From Maniola hyperantus (taxonomy: Eukaryota > Arthropoda > Insecta > Lepidoptera > Nymphalidae), in NCBI RefSeq assembly GCF_902806685.2, contig NC_048556.1, positions 1,612,001 to 1,676,000 of the forward strand: a DNA stretch of 64,000 nt, written 5' to 3'. Numbering within the stretch: position 1 is the stretch's first letter; each line of letters begins with the position of its first letter. This document shows positions 1 through 14,300 of the stretch, one piece after another. Below the pieces are notes generated by a model. That model had not been told where the DNA came from. It worked only from the letters and a program-made list of their open reading frames with translations, and did no database searches. The position numbers and the translations under genes are program-made.

Positions 1-844
1 TAGAAAACAGCAAAGTAGTTGAAACCTATTTCGACAGAAGACTTAATTTACACGTAATTATTGGAGGTTTTACTTGTGCCTTTAATAAAGACATACTATT
101 ATGAGGAATCTTGGCTATAGAAATTAAATCACAATTTCAGTATTAATGTTATTTTAAAAAGGCTGTATGGTAAACCAAGACACTAATAAGTATCTTACGC
201 GTGTCTCTGTTGATTTTAGAACACACTGTATATAAAAAATCAACACTTTAGCAACACAAACAAATTCGAATATTTAGACACAAAACATGTTAAAACAATT
301 ATTATTTTACTAAGCCAAACAAATAAGTATTACATTATTTTAATAGTATTATTATGAACGAGAAGGGACCAAACTTTTTAGCAAAAGCTCACAAATTGGG
401 TATTGTATTTTTTTTGCAAAGCTAGGAACTTTTTTTTTAAATTTAAATATACTTCACATGTATCTAATAATATGGATTCGTTGCAAATACTAAATTAAGA
501 CATATATTTAAGAAATTATAAGAAAAAAATATCCAAGAAATTTAAAATTAGAAAGTCCTATAAAATTAGTTAAATTCCAATGACAAAATCTACATGTAAG
601 TACATTCTAATTTGGAATGCACTTTTATAGAAGATACCTTCATATAATTTTAGAAGAAGAATCATAAAATAAAGAAGAAACCAGAAGAACTGGTTTCGAA
701 TGTAAAGTCCCATACAAGTGAAATAAGCTCGTAGAAAGCAAAGCGACCGAGTTATCCCGTCCAGGCGCTGAGACGCGTTGCAAGCCCAACTCCAAAGCGC
801 TTAATTCCTGCGTATAGAACCAGCACGGATATACTAATGCTGAA
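1..844. other. AT-rich, no feature identified
   Basis: Intron or 3' flank of ensconsin. A slightly GC-richer stretch at 740-830 has no recognisable coding or repeat identity. 1394-2169 is likewise blank. Confidence 0.4.
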
Positions 845-979
845 ATCTATAGAGCGCACTTTGACTTTGCTCAGACATAAGATCGAGTTAAAACGAGACA
901 GATTTATATGAGAGATATAGCTCCCTCTCGTTTTAACTCTGTCTTAAGTCTAAGCTAAGTCAGAGTGCGCTCTATAGAT
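845..979. mobile_element. Palindromic MITE, 135 bp
   Basis: Arms ATCTATAGAGCGCACT at left and the complement at right. They continue as imperfect inverted repeats through GTTAAAACGAGA. Part of it recurs at 53548-53612. Confidence 0.7.
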
Positions 980-1105
980 CTCACCCTAACTATATTATAC
1001 TATCGGTTTATAATCACATATTTAAGTAATCACACGGCTAAAATCACACAAACACTATATAAATTGTAAGACATTTCTAATGGATATCAAAGTAATTAAA
1101 ACGAA

Positions 1106-1393
1106 TAATGGTACTGATTCTGAGTACACCTAAATTTAAGAGTATTCACATGCATCCACTAATGTAATATGAAAAGGACAGACACAGTTTGACAGTTTTA
1201 AATTTTACTAAGAGCTGTCAAACCGCTTGACTTTAGCTGCCAGTCGCGAGCATATTGTTTTTGTAGCGTGCACTAAAATTTTGAGTCTTTAAATGTAAAA
1301 TTCATGTCCCGTCCTTTTTTAGCAATATTAAAAGGAAAAAGATGTAGATACTCTAAATTTAGTTTAGAGAAAGACAGCAGAATCAGCGCCATT
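1106..1393. mobile_element. Rep-A TIR element
   Basis: Ends AATGGTACTGATTCTG and the complement of AATGGCGCTGATTCTG. Internal GACAGTTTTAAATTTTA and GCGTGCACTAAAATTTT. About 285 bp. Further copies 6808, 34672, 54647. Confidence 0.65.
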
Positions 1394-2169
1394 ATATAAA
1401 TTCTAAGGTATTTCTAATAGGCTATCAAAAATAATTTTTACTAATGTCATAAGTTGCTGTAAACTAAGTTTGATTTATCAATTTTTTTTTAAATAGCTAA
1501 AAAACTATTTTGAAATTTCATTTTTATTAACAGTTAACAATAAACAAAATGGCAAATTTTTATCCGAAATAAATATGTACTGTAAATCTAAGAAAACCAG
1601 CGCCTCCAAGCGGCTATTAAAATAACTATTAGACCAGAAACGCACCGAGCGGTTTTTCGCTAGATTTGTCCCGTGAGGCTACGACAATCGAGAAATCAAC
1701 ATTTAAAAACCACTATAAAGGCTAAAGTGATGCCTCACCTGATATTAATAACTGTGCAACTCACCCCTTCTGGAATTTGATGCAGATACATTATTTGCTA
1801 ATCGCAAATTAATAAAGATTTCTATAAATCGTAAAATATCCAAAACTAACACAATTATTGCGTCACACACGCATTATTTCCGTAGGTACACAGAACGTCT
1901 TGTTGCGTTGTACAGCTGATCGGTCATGTCGTCAATCGTAATGGCCGACCGTGACCTTCAAACTTCACTATTTTATAGAACAAATTACAAAATATTAATT
2001 AGAGTCTAATATGATTTCGTCGGGATCGAACTCGGGTATCGCGATATACATTTTATACTTAACAAATGTCATAAATCGTATGAAATCTTCCTTATCCATT
2101 ATAGCGATATCTAATAAGCGTTAACAACCCGTGCTGATTCCACACCCGTGCAGGCTCGAGTATACGTAC

Positions 2170-2352
2170 GGGTCCTGTGGAGGTGATGCAGCGAGGGCGA
2201 GGCTTCCCGCAGAGGGCGCGGGGCTAGGCGGTCGAGGCGCGTCATGGAGTAGGCCCTACCTGGCGCGCGTGGGGCTGGGAGAGTGGGCACCAGGTCGGTG
2301 CGGCGCCGAGCCACTGACGACCAGAGGGGCTGCGGCGAGCGGTCGGGTTCGT
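2170..2352 (-). CDS. ens: ensconsin exon E (3' boundary uncertain)
   Basis: Acceptor GTCGCTTACAG at 2353. The first 2 nt complete the Asp codon opened by exon D. It encodes RRRTDLVPTLPAPR and GRAYSMTRLDRLAPRP, matching the Ser/Arg-rich region after the conserved core of ensconsin. The frame stays open to 2111. The best donor I see is CCC|GTACGT (exon end 2170); a second GTATAC lies just beyond, so the low-coordinate end may shift by a few bases. No following exon was recognised between 1 and 2110. Confidence 0.75.
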
Positions 2353-5300
2353 CTGTAAGCGACGGACGAGCTCCATGAGCATACAGCCATACCCAACTAC
2401 CCAACTTGTCAAATCAAATCAAATCAAATCAAATCAAATCATTTATTTGCACGATTGCAGGTACAATGATGGTGTTACAGTGGTTTATTTACAGCTACAA
2501 TCCGCCATACAGTGGGCATGCAAAATTTATTTTCTTATTATCTATTATTAATAAGCTATTTTTTTTAACTTTTTTTTTTAGAATTATAATGTTCAACAGT
2601 CACATATATCACATAATATAATATAATATCACATGTCACATAATAATTATCTACCTGTAATATATTAACCAAGAAATAATAAAATTAAAAAATAGTTAAT
2701 ATAATATAATCACATCAAGTCAACTCTAATTAAATTACCTTAAGATTACTATTATTATTACTACATAAGTATAAATTGTATAATATTTTATTCCTTGTAT
2801 TCAAAAAATTCTTTAACGGAATAAAATGTTTTTGCGGTCAGCCATTCATACAGTACCTACCTACCTAGACCTACCAATCGGACACACTACCTTATTTTTT
2901 AATTCCTTTACAAATTAGCCCTTGATTAGATCTAACATGGCAGCGGGCAGAGTTGAAAGGGATATGTAAGTTCTTATTAAGCCCCTACCTCTTATCGGAT
3001 ACCTATCTATTGATATACTCGCAAGTTGCGCAGTTACTCCCTGGCGCAGTGGTAAGCACAGTGGTCTTATTAATGGGAGGTCCCGAGTTCGATTCCTGGC
3101 AGGGGTTTGGAATTCTGGTCTAATAGGAGGCTTCGGCCGTGGCCAATTACCACCCTACTGGAAAAGCCGTGTCGCCAAAAAATTTTGCATTCCGGTACGA
3201 TGCCGTGTAAAAAACAAAGGGGCATGGGCTTAATTAAAACTGCCATCCCCCTTCCAGGTTAGCTCGCTTCCATCGTACACTGCATCATCACTTACCACCA
3301 GGTGAGATTGCAGTCAAGGGCTAAGTTGTATCTGAATTTAAAAAAAAAAGTATTACAGTACGCGGCAGAAAGTAATGTACATCGGCTTTTAGAATGACAT
3401 TTCGGCTTTGTAGAGCATTGTCTCTGTCTCTCATACCTATATGACATTTTGTCCGTCTCAATGACAGGGACAACGCTCTACAAATCTGCTATCTCCTTCT
3501 AAATGTCGATGTATATTACATTTATGTTTATCTGAGACTATCTATGATACTAGATGATTGCAATGATTGCCTCAATAGCTCAACCGGTAAAGTAGTGAAA
3601 CCGAAAGGTCGACGGTTCAAACCCCGCCCGTTGCACTATTGTCGTACCTACTCCTAGCACAAGCGTGACGCTTAGTTGGAGAGGAAAGGGGAATATTAGT
3701 CATTTAACATGGCTAATGATCTTTAAAAAAAAAATTGCGATCACGTATTACCATATTAGTGAGATGACAGACAAGGTTGTCATTGGCATTGCACAGATGT
3801 CTGTTAGCCATTCCGTATTCTTTGCAAATACTTATAGGTAAATACTTATCTACATAAATACCTAATCGAACTGGTCGACGTGTTTTCCCACATTCTAGCT
3901 TTGTGTAATTAATTTTGCCAGTTTATTTCAAACAATATTCTAAGCATGTTTTTACGTTTAGGCTTTATTAAATAACTAGCTTATGCCCGCGACTTCATCC
4001 GCGTGGACTACTCAAATTTCGAACCCCTATTTTACCCCCTTAGGAGTTGAATTTTCAAAAATCGTTTCTTAGCGGATGTCTTCGTCATAATAGCTATCTA
4101 CATGCCAAATTTCAGCCCGATCCGTCCATTAGTTTGAACTGTGCATTGATAGATCAGCCAGTCAGTCAGTCTCCTTTTCACCTTTTAGATTGATTTTTCC
4201 AATTAAAAATATGACTTTTTAATGCTAGCCCCTGTGCCTAGCCCCTAATACACTTTGGGTCAATTCAATACTTAATGACATGGTACTAAATTGAAAGCTT
4301 TGAACTTAAATAGTTCTTAGTCTATTTCTCTTTTACCATAATAATTATCTAAGTACTTATTTTTAACTTCGAAATTCAGGTTATAGTGCTTACACGTCGG
4401 TCCAACGACCGACAACAAAGGTATTTGGCGTTGGAAAGCCAACGTTTGTTGGCCCTTTGGTAATCCATTTACTTCGTACCATCAATACCATACCATACTT
4501 GCGCTCCTTGAATTCTATCATTAAATTATCATTAGCACCTTTTAAAATACCTAGTCTTAAAATTAATTATAGAGATTATTAATTAAAACTACGCTACCCA
4601 CTCATAAATTTTTCATAACCAAATATTTGGCAAGTAGGTAGTAGCCACATTCACTCATCTCTGGTACACATATTGACAGAGTGGGTCAAATATTTACTTA
4701 CATAGACTCGCGAACATAATTCCTTGGTAGCATAAAACCAGATAGAAATACATTATTATTTGCAACTAGGTTATTCCCGCGATTTTGTCCGCGTGGACTA
4801 CACAAATGTCAAACCCCTATTTTACCCCCCTAAGAGGTTGAATTTTCAAAAATCGTCGTAAAGCATCGTGTGAATGGTACCTACAAGTGATTTCTCTGTA
4901 GGATGACGCAGCGGCACCGCTCAGGCGCCGTACCGCCGCCGACGCATAGCTAATAACCTTAGTTATATTAAAGGTATGATTCCAAACCACGCTGCACGCA
5001 GCAGTGCTGCCGCAACAGTGCTGTCGCGGCACTACTGGTCCCAATACAATCTCTATTATATGAGATTACATTCCGAGCTAGGCAGCAATGTAGCGGAATG
5101 CTGACCAAACCTTATAGAGGGGGCGAGTAGTGCCGCGACAGCACTGTTGCGGCAGCACTGCTGCTTGCAGTGTGGTTCGGAATCATACCTTTATATTAAA
5201 TCTTTTGAAGCAAAAAAAACAGTGGTGCCTACCAATGCAGTAGTGATATCTATCTAAGGTAAAGCTAGCTTAAAGCCCCAAAGCGCGTGTTTACATAAAT

Positions 5301-8300
5301 CATGACTATAAGTTTCACGGACACAAAAATAGAGATAGAGTAAGAAAGAGTAACGTTACATAGACTAACGTAGTTCAGATGTATGTTTTGACAAAAATAC
5401 TTGTTTTTCTAACAAAATAGATTAAAATTCTCTTGCTGGTAAAAATGTCTTTATCTCCAGAGAACGACAAAGCATAGAAACCTCGTTTCTAACAATTTAA
5501 CATTCTAAAATAGGGGCCACAAACTCAGGTTAAACACGTTACTCCAACCAAATAAAATAGCGTATTTCAAAACAGGCTCATGATTGGTTAGTACCTACTG
5601 TGTATCATGCAACAGTGTCGCTTTTAATGGTCGTAAAGAGACAGTTACGAAGATTTGTAGGAGCGTGCGGTAGAGTAAAATAATTATATGCACCGCCCAA
5701 GACGGTAGACATTTTATTACATTATAATGGAGCATACGTAATATTTCTATGTTTTGTAGTTCACTGGTTATCTTCTTCTATTTTATGTTCTATGGAAAGA
5801 TATTAGTTTACCCACTTCTATAGCAAGTTTTATGTCAAAACATATTTTCAATTGGCTTTTTCACACGAGCTTCCTCAGTACTTTGCCAAAACATACCCTC
5901 ATAAGAACGAAGTAGAGAATATAAAAAGGAGAGTGGGGATGAAACAAGTACCTTTATTATCAGTGTCGGACGAGTCGAGCTGGAGTGCGGACGCGCGTCT
6001 CGTGAGCGGCGCAGACGCGAACATCACATTCGTTGTTGATGCCGCCCTGAAATTCATAATAAATCGCTATTTATTATATTGTTATTTATTATATTAACTT
6101 TTTGGAGTTACAGTTAGTAATTATATCACACTGGCAGGTTGCATGCCCGAAATAGTTTTAATGTCAGTAATATACAGGCTTTTGTAGGAAAGTAGATAAG
6201 GAAAAGAATATTAATAAGGTATTTAAATATAAAAGCCCCTAAATAAATAAAGAAAAAAAAAAAAAAAAAAAAAAAAAAGGTCTGGTGCGACAAACAGTAC
6301 AATCGTTTAAAGTAGCTACTGAACTATAAATTTTACTGGATTGCATTGGCTGGACATTGTTGTTAACCCTTAAATATGGGAGATTGATTTTTTTATTACA
6401 TTTCGATTTCAAAATCAATCAATTCCAAAAAAAGCTGCAGATACACGAAATATACCTGCAATTTTTTGAATAAAAATTTAAAATTGTTATAGAATAGAAA
6501 AATCATCAAAGAGAAACTGGAACAGGTACTGAGAGTTATTTTGCACTGCCGACATAATATCTCTTTTTTTCTTATTTTGCTTTATGACTTTTCTACTTAA
6601 CATAATATCTGAGGCAAAAGTCAATTCGATAATAATTATTTTGGGTTATGACGATAGGCGATAGATAAATAAAGATAAAATCTAGAAACTGATGTATTAA
6701 AAAAGATAAATTATTCATGTGTGTGTGAGATAATATACAAAGCAAAGTCAACTATTAGATTACTTGGTTAGGAAAGAACGGCACAACAACTCAATCAATT
6801 TCTACACTTTGGCGTCGATTCTCTTGTTTTCGCTAAACTAAATTTAAAGTTTCTGCATCTTTCTTTTTCAAATTGCTAAAAAAGTGCGAAGAGCGAAATT
6901 TTAGTGCGTACTATTAAAAAACAATAGACTCGCAACTGGCAGCTAAAGTCACGAGGTTTGACAATTCTAAATTAAGTTTTAAACTGTCAAATCGTGTCTG
7001 TCCTTTTCATATTACATTAGGTAGGAAGGGATGTGAATACTCTAATATTTAGTTGTGATCAGAATCGGTACCATTATTTTAATACAGTATAATCTGTACG
7101 ATACTAGAATATAATTGACAAGGCAATCTTGCTGTACTTATGACAAATAAAATGTCTTATGACAAGTAAAATCATCATCATCATCGTCATGATCAACGTA
7201 TCACCGGCTCACTACAAAACACGAGTCTCCTCTCAAAGTGAGAAGGGTTCTGACCATAGTCTACCACGCTGGTCATGTGCGGATTGGTAGACTTCACACA
7301 CCTTTGAGAACATTATGGAAAACTTTCTGGCATGCTGGTTTCTTCACGATGTCTTCCTTCATCGCTAAAGCAAGTGATATTTAAGTAATTAAAACGTACA
7401 TAACTCCGAAAATGTTAGAGGTGCATGCCCGGGATCGAACCCCCGACCTCCGATTAGAAGGCGGACGTCCTAAACTCTAGGCTATCGCCTATCACAGCTT
7501 ATAATATGTTTTGGTATTACATACGTTAACATGGCAGTTTATGGTCTTTTAAGGTTTACTTAATAGTAAACTCTTGGGGTAGATTTTTTGATGGCTTTTA
7601 ATTAGACCCAATAAACATAACCTATGTTTCTTAAATGTCACAGAATTTGTTTAGTTTTGGCCGTATTTGGTTCGGCAAAAACCCGGATTCACGGCCAAAT
7701 AAAAAACTGAAGTTGCAACTCTCTCGCTTATGCAAAACGGTGGGTATGACGAAAGCTTATTGTAAAATTGGCCGCGTTGAATTAATCCCATTGTTTTATG
7801 TTGACAATGGCGCCATTTTGGGTATTACTAAGTGTACCGAGACTTTGCAGTTCGCTGACCTTGCACGCTTTTATTTTTAATTTTTAGGGTTCCATACCTC
7901 AAAAGAAAAATAAAAAAAACCGACCAAGTGCGAGTCAGGCTCGCGCAACGATGGTTCCGTACTACAGTCGTATTTTTTCGACATTTTGCAAGATAATTCA
8001 AAAACTATGACGCATAAAAATAAATATAAATCTGTTTTAGAATGTACAAGTAAAGACCTTTCATATGATACCCCACTTGATATTATAGTTATCTTACTTC
8101 GAAAACTTAAAATACTAATTATTAGTCCATGACCACAATTTTTTTTTTGTGTGTACATCCACAAATTATTCACGGTTTTAAGATTTTTCCCCTAATGTCT
8201 GCTATAAGACCTACCTGCCAAATTTCATGATTCTAGGTCAACGGGAAGTACCCTGTAGGTTTCTTGACAGACAGACAGACAACAAAGTGATCCTATAAGA

Positions 8301-11300
8301 GTTCCGTTTTTCCTTTTAAGGTACGGAACCCTAAAAGGAACCCTTTGTTGTCTATCTGTCTGTCAAGAAAACCTACCTATAGGGTGCTTTCCGATGACCT
8401 AGAATCATGAAATCTGGCAAGTAGGTAGGCCGTATAGCACACGTAAAAGGAAAAATCCGGAAACCAATGAAAATGTAGGTATTTATTAACAAATAAAATA
8501 ATTATTTTAAAATTTTAACGTAAGATAACTATACCAAGTGGGGTATCATTTTATGCATAATAGTTTTTGATTTAGCGTGCAAAAAGTCGAAAAAGCACGA
8601 CTGAAGCTGTAGTACGGAACCCTGGGTGCGGCCGGTTTTTAGTTTATCAATCCATACTAAATAAAAACCGGTCAAATGTGAATCGAACTCGCACTCGAAG
8701 GGTTCCGTGCCATCGTATAAAAAATAACAATTTTTTTTTTGTGACGTAAGCACAAATTCACGGTTTACGGATTTTAGCATACTCCGAATACGAGACCGAC
8801 CTAGGCTATCATAGTATGACGAGTTTATGTATATATCTAAAGATTTAAATTAGATACATATAATATCACTTAATCAGATAGGTGCAACGTCATTGTGATA
8901 TTGTTTAGGGTTCCGTACCTCAAAAGAAAAAAGGAACCATTATAGAATCACTTTGTTGTCTGTCTGTCCATCGTGTCTGCCAAGAAAACCTATAGAGTAG
9001 GTACTTCCCGTTGACCTATAGAATCATGAAATTTGGCAGGCAGGTAGGTCGTATAGCACAAGTAAAGGAAAAACCTGAATTTGTGGTTATATCACACAAA
9101 AAAAACAAAATGTGTTCACCAAAAATTAATTTACTAAATCACATATAAGGTAGATGGCGAAGAAGTCTATCATCAATTTTCAGTGTTCTACATAAAAGTA
9201 CGGAACCCTTCGTGTGTGAGTCAGACTCGCACTTGACCGGTTTTTATACATATAGGTAAGTATTCTAGAAAGAGATTAGATAGTAAGGATCGATAATATT
9301 ATTTATGGACGGAAAATTTATGTACCTAGGTATGTATTCCTTAGACCGAAAGTGACAAACTTAATAATTTACTTCTGTAAAGACTAGGTGCCTACTAGCT
9401 GATGCTAACGTCTTCATCTGCGTGGATTTAGGTTCCTAACAATAGCCATGGGAACTCTAATTCTGGGATAAAAAGTATCCTACAGCTACATCCGTCTCCA
9501 GGATTAAGCTATCTCTGCCAGTCAAAATCGGTCCAGCCGTTGATCAATGAAAATGTATGCAATAATGTACAAGCTCGTAATATTTTGAACGTAACATAAA
9601 GATGCAACTCTTCAAAATATGATGTAAGTTGTATACACACGGATTTGAAAGGTGATTACAAAACATAAAGACAGATAGATAGTCTATCTATAATCTACTA
9701 GCTGCCCCGGCGAACTTCGTACCGCCTAACAGTCGATTCAACTTTTTTAAATTTTTCTCTCCGTAAGAACCATCCTTGTACTTCAAGGAATATTATAAAA
9801 AACGAATAAGCGAAATCGGTTCAGCTGTTCCCGAGATTTGCGATCAGCAACACATTTAGCGATTCATTTTTATATATAGAGACTAGTTGATGCCCGCGAC
9901 TTCATCCACATGAAGTTAGGTTGCTTTAAATTCAATGTGAACTCTTTGATTTTCCGGGATAAAAAGTATCCTATGTCCCCCCGACATGAAAGGTATCTCT
10001 GTACTAAATTTTGTCAAAATCGGTTGAACGAGTGGGCCGTGAAATGCTAGCAGACAGACAAACTTTCGCATTTATAATATTAGTATGGATATGTCCTATT
10101 TACGCATTTATAGATGCATGTCTCTATTAAAAATGTCTGTCCGGCAAAGCCGTGCCGCCAAGCGATTTAGCGTTCCGGTACGATGCCGTGTAGAAACCAA
10201 AGGGGTATGGGTTTAATAAAAACTGCCATACCCCTTCCAGGTTAGCCCGCTATCATCTATGACTGCATCATCACTTACCACCAGGTGAGATTGCAGTCAA
10301 GGGCTAACTTGTATCTGAATAAATAAATAAAAATATGTCTCTATTATCACAGAAAACATAGACCTTTTTTTTATTAAGACAAAATAAAATTTGACGACTT
10401 TCATCATAATCTAGGTAAAACCGTTAAGACAGTGCGCAAGCAAGTGTCAAGTCTACACCTACTCTATAGGTCTATCAGTTGTGCCTATTTCTGCATTAGC
10501 CGCGAATGTGGGTCGTATTAATTAGATTCACAGCTAGTAAATGCATTGGGTATGCCATGTTCTAGTGCGTATATAATATCCTGTGACTTTACAGTCTAAT
10601 GAAATTTCGTGTAGAGGTTGCTTGCGTTTATTTCCTCATCTGAACACATCGCCGACCCTATCGAATTGAATAGAATAAAAATATTTTTTTATTCAATTAA
10701 ACTTTTACAAGTACAGTAGAAACTCGATTATCCGGCCCTCGGTTATACGGATTCGCGATTATCGGGACTACCAACCGAAAATTGTTCGGCCAAGTGCGAG
10801 TCAGACTCGCGCACCGAGGAATCCATACTCGAGTATTTTTTCCGCCATTTTGTACCTACGATAAATCTAAAACAATGATGCATAAAAATCTGTTTTAGAA
10901 TGTACAGGCAAAGCCCTTTCATATGATATCCCACTTGGTATAGTTATCTTACTTTGAAAATTTAAAATACTATTAAAGTGAACTAGCCTTGTCGCATTGT
11001 AATCAAGTCGCTCTGGTTCGTTATTGGACCTTGTTAGGTTCTTATTAGGTCTAAGGTAATAATATTTATAGTCTAAATACTTACATTACCTATTTAGTTA
11101 ATTGTTAAAAATACTTATAATTATTACTTTTGGTAAGATTTCAAACACGTGCGATAAAGTGGTCCTCATCTCTTCAATCCAATTTTTTTAATGTTTTTTT
11201 ATTAACCATTCTTTGAATTCATTACTCTGTTATGAATTACTCTGAGTAAGACTCCATCCGGAAAACGGAATGCAAACCTCACTATATTTCGTATTCATTT

Positions 11301-14300
11301 GAATATGAACCTTATGTCCAAGGCAGGAAGAGCTAAATTTAAATAAGAGAAGATAGCAATAAACTTCAGTAGGCACCTTCTCAAGAGAAGTGCAAAGTAA
11401 GCAAATGGGCACTTACAAAGTGGATCTATTTGACGTTTCTATTTACTGTTCTATATTATTATTATATCTTGAGTATCTTTTGATCTCGCGAGTCATTTTT
11501 TAACTAAAGCAAAAAGGTTTGTAAATACATATACCTACATCGAAAAAATCGAAACACTTCGCAACACCTTTCAATTTGGAAAAGTTTTGATTATAAACAC
11601 TATAAATCCGGCTGTACTCACGTGTTTAGTCGACGTAAGCCCGACTAGTTTCGAACCCATCCAAATTCGAAAATAGTCGGGCTTACGCCGACTAAACACG
11701 TCGGACCTACAGTCGGATTCTTCAATATTTATAATGGAAATCACTCACGACAGTTTAAACGCTAAAAGAGTTTTGATTATTTTGATGAGAAGTAGTAACC
11801 TACAAACAACTAGGTTTAATTACCTACTTTTTAAACCAAACTATTACAATTATTACATTATTTACAAAAAGATCTAACAAAAATAAAAAAGTTGTGTAAA
11901 TACATGCATTTTTGTCAAGACCATGCAATTTACAAACACAATAATCTAAAAGAAAAGGAAAAATTAATTATCAAAAAGTCTTCTTGCGATTAGTGAAAAA
12001 TAAAATTAAGCAAAACTACAAAATACAGCTAAGGATCTACAAATTAGTATAATTAATAAAATAACAGAACATTACAAAAACAAAAAAACTTTGAAACTGC
12101 TTACAGTGATTCAAAAAAGTTCATCTGATCTATGGGGTTGGTACTGGGGATGGGAAAACAAAAAAATAAAATTAGTGCAAAAAAAATGTTATCCACTAGT
12201 GAATAAACCGACACCCTTACATATTGGAACATACAATATTATCAAAAAAAAAAAGTTACTTAACCATAAGGTCTTAAAAGCTTATAAAAAAGCAAATAAA
12301 CAAAAATTTAAATCTCAATGAAAGCAGATGGTCAAAATAATTATTTCTTTTAAAAAAACCGTGGTAGAAAATACGATAAAAATTTTGGGAACAAAATTAG
12401 TCCAAATAAAAGCTAGCAGTATCGTATTCGTATATTTAAAACAAAAAGTAACAAAAACGTAACAAAATTTAAAAAAACTTTACGCGCTGCATCCGATCCG
12501 AATCCGTGAAAATACGTTCCAAAGTAGTCATGGAACTTACGCACTACATCCGATTTCCGTAATCAGAGTTCTCTCCGTCATTCGTGAGAGTATCTCGAAT
12601 GTACCTCGGATTCCAATCTGACGTATGACGTCGCGTAGATATGTCAAAGAAGTCCACTGAATAGCTTGAATTTGGATCAGAGATCGGATTAGTGTGTAAG
12701 CAATATCCGAATTCGTTCCGGGTTCTTTATATCCGTATTTTAACGAACTCGGATCGGATGAGTGCGTAACCGCTCTTAGTCTCAAAGAAATTATTAAATA
12801 AACAAAATTTCGTGGGAAAAAATCATGGAAGAAAATATGATTAAAATTTTGGGAGCAAGACTAAGGTACTCCAAATAAAAACTAGCAGTGTTCTATTGTA
12901 TTACAAAAAAAACACTCGCTAAACTTAGGAGGTACTAAATAAGGTGATTCCATACCTGCGCGCGGCCCAAAAGAATCCAGCCGAGTCTACTGGTTCGAGC
13001 AGACGAGGTGTCGACGAGCCGAACGCGAACGCAGGCCGTGGTGACGAACGAGCGGCTCGTGCTCGCTCGAGCCGCTCGGTTCGATCGCGTTCGCGCTGCA
13101 ACAGCGCCTCTCGACGGGAGATCGACGCCTCCCATATTGCGCGTTTTCGTTCTTCTACCTGTAAAGATTGATAGTGAACGATAAGTCTCGTCGTCGTTTT
13201 ATATCTACACTACCGATCGTTTCTAGAGCATTCCAATATAGACTGCACCATAACTTTCAGTCTACAGACATTAGTTAAATAAAAATGAACCTTAGAAAAT
13301 GTATACTAACTTAACGGTGAAAACTTTACTGGCTTATCTAATAGTCTCTTGAATTAGCTTTAGTTTTTTGAATATGCTGTATGTTTACCTTTTGTGATAA
13401 AAAAAATGTATTTTTTAACCTTAAAGTAAGTTAATGAAAAACCGGTGTCTCAGGGTCCCTGCTCTTCCTCATCAGTCAGTGATTGTATTCAAGCGCCAAA
13501 GGAAACAAGAAAAATCACAAATTTACAACATTCAAAATCACCTAGCTCATAATTATGGAGGACACTAGATGATCTCTTATATGTGATTTAAATTAAAGCC
13601 ATCTATTTAACATTAAGTAGTTTAATTATTAATTAAATTAATGTAGCTGTGATAGCCCAGTGGTAAGAACGTCCACCTTCTAATCGGAGGTCAGGGGTTC
13701 GATCCCGGGCACGCACCTCAAACTTTTCGGAGTTATGTGCGTTTTAAGTAATTAAAATATCACTTGATTTAACGGTGAAGGAAAACATCGTGAGGAAACC
13801 TGCATGCCTTTCAACAAAATTTTCTCAAAGGTGTGTGAAGTCTACCAATCCGCACATGGCCAGCGTGGTAGACTATGGCCAAACCCTTTTCACTCTGAGA
13901 GGATACCCGTGCACTTCAGTGAGCCGGCGATGGGTTGATCATGATGATGATGATGATGAGTTTAATTAAACTACAAAATACACAATTAATGAATACACAA
14001 TACACGAGTTACTTCTATGATGGCTATGATGATGATGATGATGAGTTTAATTAAACTACAAAATACACAATTAATGAATACACAATACACGAGTTACTTC
14101 TATGATGGCTAAGTAACACGTAATATCAATTAAGTAAGTTAACCAAACAAGTTTTTATAACAAATTCCGCGAAATTCTCACAGTCCAGAAGCAGCATTAA
14201 ATTATTCATAGAGTTTCAGCGCATTCGAGTTCAAGTTAATGAGCAAACAGCGAAAGACTGAAAGCCCTTAATTAAAAGAAGAAATTCTGGAAGACCTAGC

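Noticed and set aside
2131..2358. Plus-strand 75-codon GC-rich frame
   Set aside because: Antisense shadow of ensconsin exon E.
5852..6097. Plus-strand 81-codon frame
   Set aside because: Antisense shadow of ensconsin exon D.
12091..12321. 76-codon frame with LHIGTYN, like the start of a LINE endonuclease
   Set aside because: The match is very short and followed by a Lys run; no other endonuclease residues are seen.
12944..13171. Plus-strand 75-codon frame rich in Arg and Ser
   Set aside because: Antisense shadow of ensconsin exon C.
13644..13720. tRNA genes at SINE heads (also 3038, 3569, 18540, 46117, 50570)
   Set aside because: They have box A and B but do not fold into complete tRNAs and continue into SINE bodies with tails.
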